Part shown: positions 6,332-12,158 of the stretch, piece after piece
Layout of the letters: each line of letters begins with the position of its first letter
How positions within the stretch are numbered: position 1 is the first letter of the stretch
IMG/VR virus record: IMGVR_UViG_3300047175_000107
Coordinates: 1-21,264 of that record
DNA from: a virus
DNA: 21,264 nt
Reading direction: 5' to 3' (one strand)
The notes under the pieces: model-generated
Told to the model about the DNA's origin: nothing
What the model saw: only the letters and a program-made list of their open reading frames with translations
Databases searched by the model: none
Position numbers and translations under genes: made by a program

Positions 6332-6554
6332 CGGCTGTGCTCCGCAAGGAGCACTTCTCACGAAGTGCAGCATTTGCACTGAATAGCAAATCCACGTATT
6401 GGCTGAAAGGAAGCTTTGCCAGGATTGGATCGTTGTCATTGTTTGACGAATAGAAAGCCGTTAGCCGACCTTCATTATAAGACCACACTTGGCTGAACAA
6501 GGCGGTGTTCAGTATGACCTCGCCACCGTTGGATGTGTTCACGACCAAGATCAT
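6258..6554 (-). CDS. Hypothetical protein, 98 aa, 3' end crosses inverted repeat
   Basis: ATG at 6554 overlaps the stop of the upstream gene by four bases (ATGA). Residues 1-62 (starting MILVVNTSNGGEVILNTALF) look like a compact mixed fold. The last 35 residues are encoded by the left 38-bp inverted repeat and by sequence antisense to the convergent gene ending at 6331 (74-bp overlap), so that end may be incidental. No family is recognised. Confidence 0.55.
   Translation of the reverse strand: MILVVNTSNGGEVILNTALFSQVWSYNEGRLTAFYSSNNDNDPILAKLPFSQYVDLLFSANAALREKCSLRSTAVIDLRGASETNLKGQQAPRPDTPS
6334..6371. repeat. 38-bp inverted repeat, left copy
   Basis: Perfect inverse of 6995-7032. Each copy contains two overlapping hairpins: GTGCTCC-gcaa-GGAGCAC and GCACTTC-tcac-GAAGTGC, sharing GCAC, so only one can form at a time. 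The loops are of GNRA type: GCAA on the plus strand and GTGA on the minus strand. Confidence 0.95.
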
Positions 6555-6787
6555 GTTCCATAGCCTTTCATCTGATGCTGCTGCCGGATGCCGAGAACGG
6601 TATTTGCCAAAGCCTCCGCGCTCATGCCAGGATGGTAATTGTGCTTAACCGTGGCGAGCCATCGAAAAGTCGGCCGGAAGCCGTGCTCGTCCACGAGAAC
6701 ACGCATTGCAGAATTTAGCAATTCCAGTTCCGAAGCCGAAAAGCCCGGCGCATTTGCGGAATTGAACCAGAAATAAGCGTGCGGCAT
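6551..6787 (-). CDS. Small phage protein, 78 aa, paralog of the next gene upstream
   Basis: ATG at 6787 has a GGAGA seven bases upstream. The product begins MPHAYFWFNSANAPGFSASE and continues LLNSAMRVLVDEHGF. The pattern WF-x6/7-G-[FL]-S-x5/6-LN-x-A-x-R-x-L recurs in the protein at 6827-6985, so the two are paralogs. The function is unknown. It is coupled by ATGA overlap to the gene at 6258-6554. Confidence 0.65.
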   Translation of the reverse strand: MPHAYFWFNSANAPGFSASELELLNSAMRVLVDEHGFRPTFRWLATVKHNYHPGMSAEALANTVLGIRQQHQMKGYGT

Positions 6788-6826
6788 AAATCAGTCTCCG
6801 TGTTTAACTGTTTGCGTCCAGCGTAA

Positions 6827-6985
6827 TCAAAAGCTGTAGGCTTTGCGCATCTCGGCTAAATCAGCTTCCGATGGTTCGCCGGGTGTAGAAGACAGAAGCC
6901 GAGCAGCAGTATTCAGCACATTGGCGTCTGTCAGACTCAAGCCCTCCGTTTTAGAGGGCTTGAACCAAATCTTAACTGGCGTCAT
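6827..6985 (-). CDS. Small phage protein, 52 aa
   Basis: I chose ATG at 6985 (MTPVKIWFKPSKTEG); the frame extends upstream to 7072, but that part is antisense-like sequence inside the clamp gene and the inverted repeat. No clear Shine-Dalgarno is seen; the start lies five bases after the clamp gene stop, so translation is probably coupled. The pattern IWF ... GLSLTDANVLNTAARLL matches the paralog at 6551-6787. Confidence 0.6.
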   Translation of the reverse strand: MTPVKIWFKPSKTEGLSLTDANVLNTAARLLSSTPGEPSEADLAEMRKAYSF

Positions 6986-6990
6986 TCGTG

Positions 6991-7752
6991 TTAAGCTGCA
7001 CTTCGTGAGAAGTGCTCCTTGCGGAGCACAGCTGCTTCCGCTTTTTCCGATGGCGCAACGCCGCGCGCCCAATCAGGAGCCGATAGGAAGCCGCCTTCCA
7101 CGATGGATGATTCTTTGCCGCCCCGCACCGGCATCAGGACACCCACGAAGTCCTCACGCCCACATTCGATGAACGCCGGCCCGTTGCCTTGCGCGCGCAC
7201 CATCAGGTTGCCCCCATCGCGTTTCTTGCTGCCATTCGCGCTGACCGCGCAGACCTTGGCGAAGATGGCCAGATACGCCGGGCCGAACCACGTTGGCGCG
7301 CTGTCCTTCTCCTCGAAGTAGGGCATCAGGTGGCCATAGTCTGGGAATGTCCCGTCAATCAAGTCCGCGAAGCCCTGCCAGACGGTGAAGTTGGGCGCCC
7401 CGCTTTCCAGGACCTCCAAGGCGTCCTCGGCGCTACCCAGCGCCACGCGGACCATCAACTTGCTGCCCTCGCCTGGAAACAGCCCGAGCCATGCGTTGTC
7501 GTAGCTGCGAAGTTTCTTCAGCGCGGACAGGCAATCGGCCGGAAGCTTGACGATGCGCTCCGCGTCAGTGAAGCCCACATCTTCCTTGAACACGCCGAGA
7601 TAGTGGCCGTTCGTGGCCGCGATGCGCATCCCGCCACCGGGCATTGGTGATAGATGGATGCCGTTCAGGTAGTAGCGCGTCTCCTCGGTGCTGATGAACG
7701 CGCTTGCGAGCATTGCACGGTCAGCGCGCATCATGGTGATAAGTTGGCTCAT
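6991..7752 (-). CDS. Truncated DNA polymerase III beta (sliding clamp) homolog, 253 aa
   Basis: The ATG at 7752 has GGAG eight bases upstream; a GTG at 7761 overlapping the preceding stop is an alternative. Residues about 17-100 match clamp domain 2 (TRYYLNGIHL, AATNGHYLGV, VKLPADCLSALKKL), then DGTFPDYGHLMP, and a compressed domain 3 ending VLMPVRG, equivalent to the MPMRL end of bacterial clamps. Domain 1 is missing (bacterial clamps are about 370 aa) and about 40 residues follow MPVR. It could tether a phage or host polymerase, or act in gene regulation as the T4 clamp does. The 3' end carries the right copy of the 38-bp inverted repeat. Confidence 0.8.
   Translation of the reverse strand: MSQLITMMRADRAMLASAFISTEETRYYLNGIHLSPMPGGGMRIAATNGHYLGVFKEDVGFTDAERIVKLPADCLSALKKLRSYDNAWLGLFPGEGSKLMVRVALGSAEDALEVLESGAPNFTVWQGFADLIDGTFPDYGHLMPYFEEKDSAPTWFGPAYLAIFAKVCAVSANGSKKRDGGNLMVRAQGNGPAFIECGREDFVGVLMPVRGGKESSIVEGGFLSAPDWARGVAPSEKAEAAVLRKEHFSRSAA
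6995..7032. repeat. 38-bp inverted repeat, right copy
   Basis: Exact reverse complement of 6334-6371. It encodes the last residues of the clamp homolog (VLRKEHFSRSAA). The 623 bp between the copies hold three small genes. Confidence 0.95.
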
Positions 7753-7756
7753 CTGT

Positions 7757-7846
7757 TTCACTCCACTTCAGTTGCAGCAAGTTCATCCCAGCCGGCTCGG
7801 CCGCCGTAAAGACTGGCGATTTTGTCCATCGGAATCACTTCGTCCG
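7757..7846 (-). pseudogene. 3' fragment of the GHNKPP-motif gene (duplicate)
   Basis: These 90 bp match 9251-9340 with about six differences and encode the same ending, VIPMDKIASLYGGRAGWDE then LAATEVE. Only the last ~28 codons of the gene at 9252-9692 are present; no start or N-terminal part. The fragment overlaps the end of the gene at 7835-8566, and its stop overlaps a GTG of the clamp gene. It marks a past recombination. Confidence 0.85.
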
Positions 7847-8566
7847 GACCATTTGCACCATCGCTTCCAGACGTGCGTCCTGGGTGCCCCCCGCAGCGTC
7901 CCTCGCAGCGCGCCTCGCAGCGGCATCCGCAGCGGCCCCCGTAGCGGCCCCCGCAGTGGCCCACGCAGCGGCATCCGCAGCGTCCCACGCAGCGTCCCAC
8001 GCAGCGGCCTCCGCAGCGGCCAACGCAGCGTCCCTCGCAGCGCGCCTCGCAGCGGCATCCGCAGCGGCCCCCGTAGCGGCCCCCGCAGTGGCCCACGCAG
8101 CGGCCCCCGCAGTGGCCCACGCAGCGGCATCCGCAGCGTCCCACGCAGCGTCCCACGCAGCGGCCTCCGCAGCGGCCTCCGCAGCGGCCATCAGGTCATC
8201 GCGTCCGGTTTCCAGATACTCCCGGACTACGCTCGGCATGTCCCACAGATGGGCCACGTCCAGGGCACAATGGCGTGCGAACTCACGCAGCACCGTAGTG
8301 GCATCAATACGCCACAGTATGGTCCGCTGACTGCATGTCAGCTTGTCATCTTCCAAGACCACCTTTCCGGTGCAACTGACGCGGCATAGAGTTTCACCAG
8401 AGGCGTATTCTAGCGCGTCAATAAGCCGGACGCTCGCGTGCAGCCCTTGCTTGCACGGGACGATCTCGCCGTCATGGATCAGCGGAACTCCGTCAGCGGG
8501 AATCGGGCGCCCATCAAACAGTTTATCGGCCACGAAATGCCAGGCGAGGATTGGTGCTGCGGTCAT
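7835..8566 (-). CDS. Repeat-tailed phage protein, copy 1, 243 aa
   Basis: ATG at 8566 overlaps the upstream stop (ATGA) with GGAGA seven bases before it. Residues 1-115 form the conserved domain: PILAWHFVADKLFDGR, CKQGLHASVRLIDALEYA, GETLCRVSC, DDKLTCSQRTILWRIDAT, and VVREYLETG. Residues about 125-225 are AAxx repeats (AAWD, AADA, TAGA, AARR) and the end is LEAMVQMVRTK. The first 45 residues resemble the copy at 8563-9246 and the rest the copy at 10121-10864, so the gene looks mosaic. The C-terminus is cut short by the duplicated fragment at 7757-7846. The domain resembles a distant form of the DUF7666-type domain at 1-522. No enzymatic motif is evident. Confidence 0.8.
   Translation of the reverse strand: MTAAPILAWHFVADKLFDGRPIPADGVPLIHDGEIVPCKQGLHASVRLIDALEYASGETLCRVSCTGKVVLEDDKLTCSQRTILWRIDATTVLREFARHCALDVAHLWDMPSVVREYLETGRDDLMAAAEAAAEAAAWDAAWDAADAAAWATAGAAAWATAGAATGAAADAAARRAARDAALAAAEAAAWDAAWDAADAAAWATAGAATGAAADAAARRAARDAAGGTQDARLEAMVQMVRTK
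7893..8190. repeat. 12-bp repeat array with a 132-bp higher-order duplication
   Basis: A run of 12-bp units of the form GCAGCGnCCnnC, encoding AAxx on the minus strand. A block starting at 7893 recurs at 8025, an offset of 132 bp (11 units). The second block has an extra 24 bp (two units). No stop appears in any of several frames, which explains the many false open frames here. Confidence 0.9.
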
Positions 8567-9246
8567 GGTGCTGTCTCCATAGCGCGTGCTGCGTGGACCA
8601 TCGTTTCAAGGCGCGTGTTCTGGGCGTCCCATATGGCGTCCCATGCGGCGTCCCGTGCGGCGGCCCATGCGGCGCCCCGTGCGGCGCCCCGTGCGGCGGC
8701 CCATGCGGCGTCCCATGCGGCGCCCCGTGCGGCATCCCGTGCGGCGTCCCATGCGGCGCCCCGTGCGGCGGCCCATGTGGCGGCCCGTGCGGCGGTCCGT
8801 GCGGCGGCCGATGCGGCGTCCCGTGCGGCGGCCCATGCGGCGTCCCGTGCGGCGTCCCGTGCGGCATCCCGGATAGTATCATCGCCCGTTTCGAGGTACT
8901 GCCGAACGATGTCAGTCATATCCCACAGATGCGCTACGCTCAGCGCGCATTGCCGGGCAAATTCGCGCAGTAGGTCTGTCGCATCCAGCCGCCATACGAT
9001 TGTTCGCTCGCTGCACACAAGCTTGTCGCCCCCATGGACAATATGGCCGGCGCAGCTGACGCGGCAAATCGTCTCGCCCGGCGCGTAATACAGCGCGTCA
9101 AGGATGCGAACGCTCGCGTGCAATCCTCGCTCACACGGGATGACTTTGCCCTTATGAATCAGCGGAACTCCGTCAGCGGGAATTGGTCGGCCATCAAACA
9201 GTTTATCGGCCACGAAATGCCAGGCGAGGATTGGTTCTGCGGTCAT
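8563..9246 (-). CDS. Repeat-tailed phage protein, copy 2, 227 aa
   Basis: ATG at 9246 (MTAEPILAWHF) has GGAG eight bases upstream, inside the last codons of the preceding gene. The conserved domain reads CERGLHASVRILDALYYA, GETICRVSCAG, GDKLVCSERTIVWRLDAT and IVRQYLETG. The tail from about residue 130 is AAxx with a different residue choice (ARDA, WAAA, ARGA), ending NTRLETMVHAARAMETAP. The METAP codons carry the Shine-Dalgarno of the next copy. The first 80 bp are nearly identical to copy 1. Confidence 0.8.
   Translation of the reverse strand: MTAEPILAWHFVADKLFDGRPIPADGVPLIHKGKVIPCERGLHASVRILDALYYAPGETICRVSCAGHIVHGGDKLVCSERTIVWRLDATDLLREFARQCALSVAHLWDMTDIVRQYLETGDDTIRDAARDAARDAAWAAARDAASAAARTAARAATWAAARGAAWDAARDAARGAAWDAAWAAARGAARGAAWAAARDAAWDAIWDAQNTRLETMVHAARAMETAP
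8640..8872. repeat. 12-bp repeat array (GCGGCG-type)
   Basis: About nineteen 12-bp units built on GCGGCGnCCCnT, encoding AAxx on the minus strand. The base choice differs from the arrays at 7893 and 10215 (GTGCGGCG versus CGCAGCG), so this array expanded separately from its neighbours. Confidence 0.9.
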
Positions 9247-9250
9247 TGGC

Positions 9251-9340
9251 TTCACTCCACTTCGGTTGCAGCCAATTCATCCCAGCCGGCTCGGCCGCCA
9301 TAAAGGCTGGCGATTTTGTCCATCGGAATCACTTCGCCCG
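9251..9340. repeat. 90-bp direct repeat, right copy
   Basis: Matches 7757-7846 in the same orientation with about six substitutions. The two copies flank the pair of repeat-tailed genes. Confidence 0.9.
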
Positions 9341-9692
9341 TCTTCAGCACGATCCCGCCGACGTTCTCGGCGTTTAGCGTTTGGCCGTCCGTTGTCTTGA
9401 TTGACCACGCGGCGCCGGCTTTCGTGCTCAAAGTCAAGAGCCATTTGCCGCAGCGCGCGGCGCGAGACAAGCCGATTGCTTTCTTGATCAGCGGCTCATT
9501 GTTTTTCTTGATTTTTTCCGCCGAAGCGATGTCGCGCTTGGCCTGGACGAAAGCCGCGATCAGCGGTTCCATTTCCGCCGGCAGCGTTTGCACGGCTGGC
9601 GTTTCCGTCTGCGCGGGCGGCTTATTGTGCCCGATTGGCGGCGGGGCGTTCGCGGTCAAAGTGATCGCGTTCATGCTGTAGAAGTCAGACAT
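9252..9692 (-). CDS. Phage protein with PIGHNKPP motif, 146 aa
   Basis: ATG at 9692 follows a perfect AGGAGG five bases upstream. Near the N-terminus is PPPIGHNKPP, a motif seen in many phage proteins of unknown function. Residues about 40-75 are helical and charged (FVQAKRDIASAEKIKKNNEP), then comes a compact end with KWLLTLSTKAGAAWSIKTTD and PMDKIASLYGGRAGWDE. The last 28 codons are duplicated at 7757-7846. Its ancestral neighbour was probably the clamp gene, from which it is now separated by two repeat-tailed genes. Confidence 0.75.
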   Translation of the reverse strand: MSDFYSMNAITLTANAPPPIGHNKPPAQTETPAVQTLPAEMEPLIAAFVQAKRDIASAEKIKKNNEPLIKKAIGLSRAARCGKWLLTLSTKAGAAWSIKTTDGQTLNAENVGGIVLKTGEVIPMDKIASLYGGRAGWDELAATEVE

Positions 9693-9722
9693 TGAAGCCT
9701 CCTGTGTGCGTCTGTGAGTAGC

Positions 9723-10121
9723 CTATTGCGTCTCGACGCGGTCGGCAAGTGCTATTTCAGCCTTAACCATGGAATTCCGCACGTCATCAGCCTTCGCAGG
9801 CGGCCGGCCGATTTCCCAGCCTTTTAACGTTGCGACCGGAACGCCGAGCAAAGCCGCTGCCTCAGTCTGAGACAGATTGAACCTGGCCCGCCAAGCCTGC
9901 ATCTCGGCCTTAAACGGGCACACCTGACGCCGGTAGTCCGCTTTGCCGCCCGTATGCGCCAGAACCCGCGCGTAGTCCCTGCAAGCCTGTCCTGACAGCC
10001 ACAATGCCAAAGTAGACTGCGGCACGCCCAAAGCCTCTGCCGCCTGATGCTGCGTCAGTTTGTGCTTTGCCAGCCAGACTTTCAGGGCGCGGCTTATCGG
10101 CTTTCCGGGCGCGTGTTTCAT
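9723..10121 (-). CDS. Tandem HTH_XRE regulator, 132 aa
   Basis: I chose ATG at 10121, which shares one base with the upstream stop (TAATG) and has GGAG seven bases before it; the longer frame upstream is repeat DNA. Two helix-turn-helix units are visible: residues 12-48 (LKVWLAKHKLTQHQAAEALG, then VPQSTLALWLSG) and 74-110 (MQAWRARFNLSQTEAAALLG, then VPVATLKGWEIG). Each has the lambda-repressor/XRE form, with Q-x3-A-x2-LG-V. Two units in one chain could bind two half-sites without dimerising. The palindromes upstream of the operon (10943-10962) are candidate targets. Confidence 0.8.
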   Translation of the reverse strand: MKHAPGKPISRALKVWLAKHKLTQHQAAEALGVPQSTLALWLSGQACRDYARVLAHTGGKADYRRQVCPFKAEMQAWRARFNLSQTEAAALLGVPVATLKGWEIGRPPAKADDVRNSMVKAEIALADRVETQ

Positions 10122-10864
10122 TAGCCATCTCCGCTTACCATCCGGCCCTTGGCGGTGGCTTCCGCCTTGGCCCGGACCATTTGCACCATTGCTTCCAGGG
10201 TGGTATTCTGGGCGGCTTCCGCAGCGGCCTTCGCAGCGGCCTTCGCAGCGGCCTTCGCAGCGGCCCCCGCAGCGCCCCGCGCAGCGCCCCGCGCAGCGTC
10301 CCACGCAGCGGCCCCCGCAGCGCCCCGCGCAGCGCTTCGCGCAGCGCCCCACGCAGCGGCCATCGCAGTGGCCCACGCAGCGGCATCCGCAGCGTCCCAC
10401 GCAGCGGCCCGCGCAGCGTCCCACGCAGCGTCCCACGCAGCGGCCCGCGCAGCGTCCCACGCAGCGGCCCCCGCAGCGTCCCTCAAGGCTTCATTCCCGG
10501 TCTCAAGATACTCCCGAACGACGGCTGGCATGCTCCACAGATGGGCCACGTCCAGGGCACACTTACGGGCGAACTCACGCAGCACCGGGGTGGCATCAAT
10601 GCGCCACAGTATGGTCCGCTGACTGCATACCAGTTTGTCGTCTTCGAGGGCCACCTTTCCAGTGCAGCTAACGCGGCATAGGGTTTCACCAGGGGCGTAT
10701 TCTAGCGCGTCAATAAGCCGGACGCTCGCGTGAAGACCTGCCTGGCACGGGATAACTTCACCTCGATGGATCAGTGGCTTACCATCCGGCGGGACTGGCC
10801 GGCCGTCTCGCAGGGTTGCGCCTACGAAATGCCAGGCAAGGATGGGGGTTGCTGCGATGTCCAT
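10121..10864 (-). CDS. Repeat-tailed phage protein, copy 3, 247 aa
   Basis: ATG at 10864 (MDIAATPILAWHF) has GAGGAA seven bases upstream; ATG at 10879 would cover that site. The conserved domain has CQAGLHASVRLIDALEYA, GETLCRVSCTG, DDKLVCSQRTILWRIDAT and VVREYLETG. Residues about 122-215 are AAxx repeats (AAWDAARA, AAGA, then AKAA four times) and the end is NTTLEAMVQMVRAKAEATAK plus a short basic tail. It appears to be the first gene of the leftward operon reaching 6258. The tail of this copy has the intact C-terminal cap that copy 1 has lost. Confidence 0.8.
   Translation of the reverse strand: MDIAATPILAWHFVGATLRDGRPVPPDGKPLIHRGEVIPCQAGLHASVRLIDALEYAPGETLCRVSCTGKVALEDDKLVCSQRTILWRIDATPVLREFARKCALDVAHLWSMPAVVREYLETGNEALRDAAGAAAWDAARAAAWDAAWDAARAAAWDAADAAAWATAMAAAWGAARSAARGAAGAAAWDAARGAARGAAGAAAKAAAKAAAKAAAEAAQNTTLEAMVQMVRAKAEATAKGRMVSGDG
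10215..10490. repeat. 12-bp repeat array (GCAGCG-type)
   Basis: About 23 units of 12 bp encoding AAxx on the minus strand. Three or four units near 10225-10260 are almost identical (GCCTTCGCAGCG), a sign of recent expansion. Confidence 0.9.
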
Positions 10865-10927
10865 TGGCGTGTTCCTCATCAACACGCTCAAACTAATGTT
10901 TAACGCGCACGGACGCAAATGACATAA

Positions 10928-10962
10928 TTGCATAGCAGGTATGCGTATTATACGCTAGCGTA
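10928..10962. promoter_or_regulatory. Divergent promoter region with palindromes
   Basis: On the minus strand a perfect TATAAT (10952-10947) could drive the operon starting at 10864, although no good -35 is seen. On the plus strand TTGCAT (10928) and TATACG (10949) lie before the gene at 11010. The region holds GCGTATTATACGC (10943-10955) and the perfect 12-bp palindrome TACGCTAGCGTA (10951-10962), which overlap the -10 and look like operators. The HTH protein at 9723-10121 is a candidate binder. Confidence 0.45.
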
Positions 10963-11009
10963 TTGCGTTTGGACGCGATACTTATTGCTCACAGACAACG
11001 GAGGCTGAC

Positions 11010-11270
11010 ATGGACAAGGTGCTTATTCAAACGGCGGACTACAAAGGCCGGACTTATAGTGACTTCCATGTGCGGAAAAACCCCGGTCAAGCGCCAGGGT
11101 GGTTCGTATTTGGCCGTAATGAAGGCTACGGCGGCCGTCTGATAAGCCTCTGCGCCCGTCCTGATGTGCCGCTCCGCAAGCATCCTCACTATAACTGCCG
11201 GGTGCAACGTGGATGGCTTACAAAGCGCGAGGCGCAAGCTGTCGCTGACCAGATGAACAACGGAGGCTGA
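11010..11270 (+). CDS. Small phage protein, 86 aa
   Basis: ATG at 11010 has GGAGG five bases upstream. The product (MDKVLIQTADYKGRTYSDFH, then GWFVFGRNEGYGG) has a small beta-rich look with many Gly and aromatic residues and ends in a helix (TKREAQAVADQMNN). No family is recognised. Its last codons GGA-GGC-TGA form the Shine-Dalgarno of the next gene. Confidence 0.7.
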   Translation: MDKVLIQTADYKGRTYSDFHVRKNPGQAPGWFVFGRNEGYGGRLISLCARPDVPLRKHPHYNCRVQRGWLTKREAQAVADQMNNGG

Positions 11271-11271
11271 C

Positions 11272-11472
11272 ATGAAGCTGGCAGAGAAGATCGAGGCGCA
11301 GCGGGCGCGTAAGGCAGCCCTGGCCGAGGTGAATGCTTGGTATGACGAGCGGCGCAATGAGGTGCTGCGCCAATGGGAAACCGGCCAGATTACCTACGAG
11401 GCCATGTGCGAGCAATGGGACGATATTGCTAGTAATTTCCGCGTCAAGTATGAGGTGTTGATGGGAGGCTGA
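11272..11472 (+). CDS. Small helical phage protein, 66 aa
   Basis: ATG at 11272 follows GGAGG by five bases, in the same 14-base context (CGGAGGCTGACATG) as the gene before it. The product begins MKLAEKIEAQRARKAALAEV and is a long charged helix, probably a coiled coil. The end is again GGA-GGC-TGA, forming a third Shine-Dalgarno for the short frame at 11474. Confidence 0.7.
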   Translation: MKLAEKIEAQRARKAALAEVNAWYDERRNEVLRQWETGQITYEAMCEQWDDIASNFRVKYEVLMGG

Positions 11473-11473
11473 C

Positions 11474-11509
11474 ATGATCAGCGATACCGACTGCCGCAAA
11501 GCGGGGTAA
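11474..11509 (+). CDS. 11-codon open frame with strong Shine-Dalgarno
   Basis: ATG at 11474 has GGAGG five bases upstream, in the repeated GGAGGCTGACATG context. It encodes only MISDTDCRKAG. It may be a true micropeptide, or the stub of a gene lost by deletion, since the previous two genes use the same start module. Confidence 0.35.
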   Translation: MISDTDCRKAG

Positions 11510-11563
11510 GCGAGCGGCGAGAGTAGGCAGGCGGCGTTAACCGACTGTTATCTAACCGGGCGG

Positions 11564-11591
11564 GGGGTGAGGGAGGCACCCCTTTGCTCTT
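11564..11591 (+). terminator. Probable terminator of the small rightward operon
   Basis: GGGGTG (11564-11569) pairs with CACCCC (11577-11582) around a 7-base loop and is followed by TTTGCTCTT. The U-tract is imperfect, but the place, about 90 bp after the last supported gene, fits. Confidence 0.5.
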
Positions 11592-11610
11592 GTCGATACG
11601 GGCTACCTCC

Positions 11611-11765
11611 GAGAAAAAATTCTAAGTAAATTTTACTAAAACGCTTGCTAGTTTCTGCAAATGCAGCAGAAAAAAATTCTAAGTAAATTTAGCAGTTTGC
11701 TTGCTAAAAACAGCAACAAAAAATTTTATATAATTCTGCAACTATTACTTGCTACTTTCTGCAAG
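11611..11765. repeat. AT-rich repeat region
   Basis: The 20-bp sequence AAAAAATTCTAAGTAAATTT occurs at 11614-11633 and 11671-11690, offset 57 bp. A third, diverged A-tract (AAAAAATTTTATATAATTCT) follows at about 11718, and TTGCTA(G/C)TTTCTGCAA occurs at about 11645 and 11750. It lies between two convergent genes in an otherwise GC-rich window and covers the 3' end of the gene at 11745. The 235-bp gap 11510-11744 has no other gene. It may be an origin, a partition site or a strong attenuator. Confidence 0.6.
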
Positions 11766-12158
11766 TCCTGCACACATCCCCCCGGCAATCTGTTCTCCTG
11801 AAACAGGGGCCGTTGTCCGGTTCCGAGGCCGCTTTATGTTGTGCTTACGCAAAGCAGCGTAAACGCTACCGCATTTGATGTCCATAAGATCGGCAATTTC
11901 CAGAACGGAATAGCCCTTCGCGATCAACTCATCAATGCGCGCCGCCTCTTGCTTCCAATTATGATGGCGGCGGAGCTTCTCTATCTTCAGCGTCCACATG
12001 AGGTGGTTAAAAGGAACCCCAAAACGTTTAGCCAACTCGGGGTTGGAAATGCCATCTTGTTTCAGCACGCTAAGTAGCTGTAGCTCCCAGGGTTGCCAGA
12101 CGTATAAGCGAGAATACTTACCCTTCCGCTTTGACTCTGTGCAGCGCGTCAAAGGCAT
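11745..12158 (-). CDS. Tandem HTH DNA-binding protein, 137 aa
   Basis: ATG at 12158 shares one base with the upstream stop (TGATG), so it is coupled. Two HTH-like units: residues about 28-60 (LLSVLKQDGISNPELAKRFG, then VPFNHLMWTLKIEKL) and 74-106 (IDELIAKGYSVLEIADLMDI, then KCGSVYAALRKHNIKRPRNR). The second ends in a basic run. The first HTH is preceded by a WQPWELQ segment. It resembles small regulators found in phages. The protein ends within the AT-rich region. Confidence 0.7.
   Translation of the reverse strand: MPLTRCTESKRKGKYSRLYVWQPWELQLLSVLKQDGISNPELAKRFGVPFNHLMWTLKIEKLRRHHNWKQEAARIDELIAKGYSVLEIADLMDIKCGSVYAALRKHNIKRPRNRTTAPVSGEQIAGGMCAGLAESSK

Noticed and set aside
7688-8389. Arg/Ser/Pro/Gly-rich and Ala-rich open frames on the plus strand over the 12-bp arrays
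   Set aside because: A 12-bp repeat without stops is open in several frames; only the minus-strand frame has a conserved domain, a Shine-Dalgarno and coupling to its neighbours.
8523-8882. His/Pro-rich and Cys-rich frames over the second array
   Set aside because: Same shadow effect of the repeat; no start signal or conserved part.
9723-10460. 245-codon version of the tandem-HTH gene
   Set aside because: The extension is repeat DNA read in a wrong frame; the ATG at 10121 has a Shine-Dalgarno and coupling.
7893-10490. CRISPR or iteron arrays
   Set aside because: Units are 12 bp without spacers and lie within three coding sequences.
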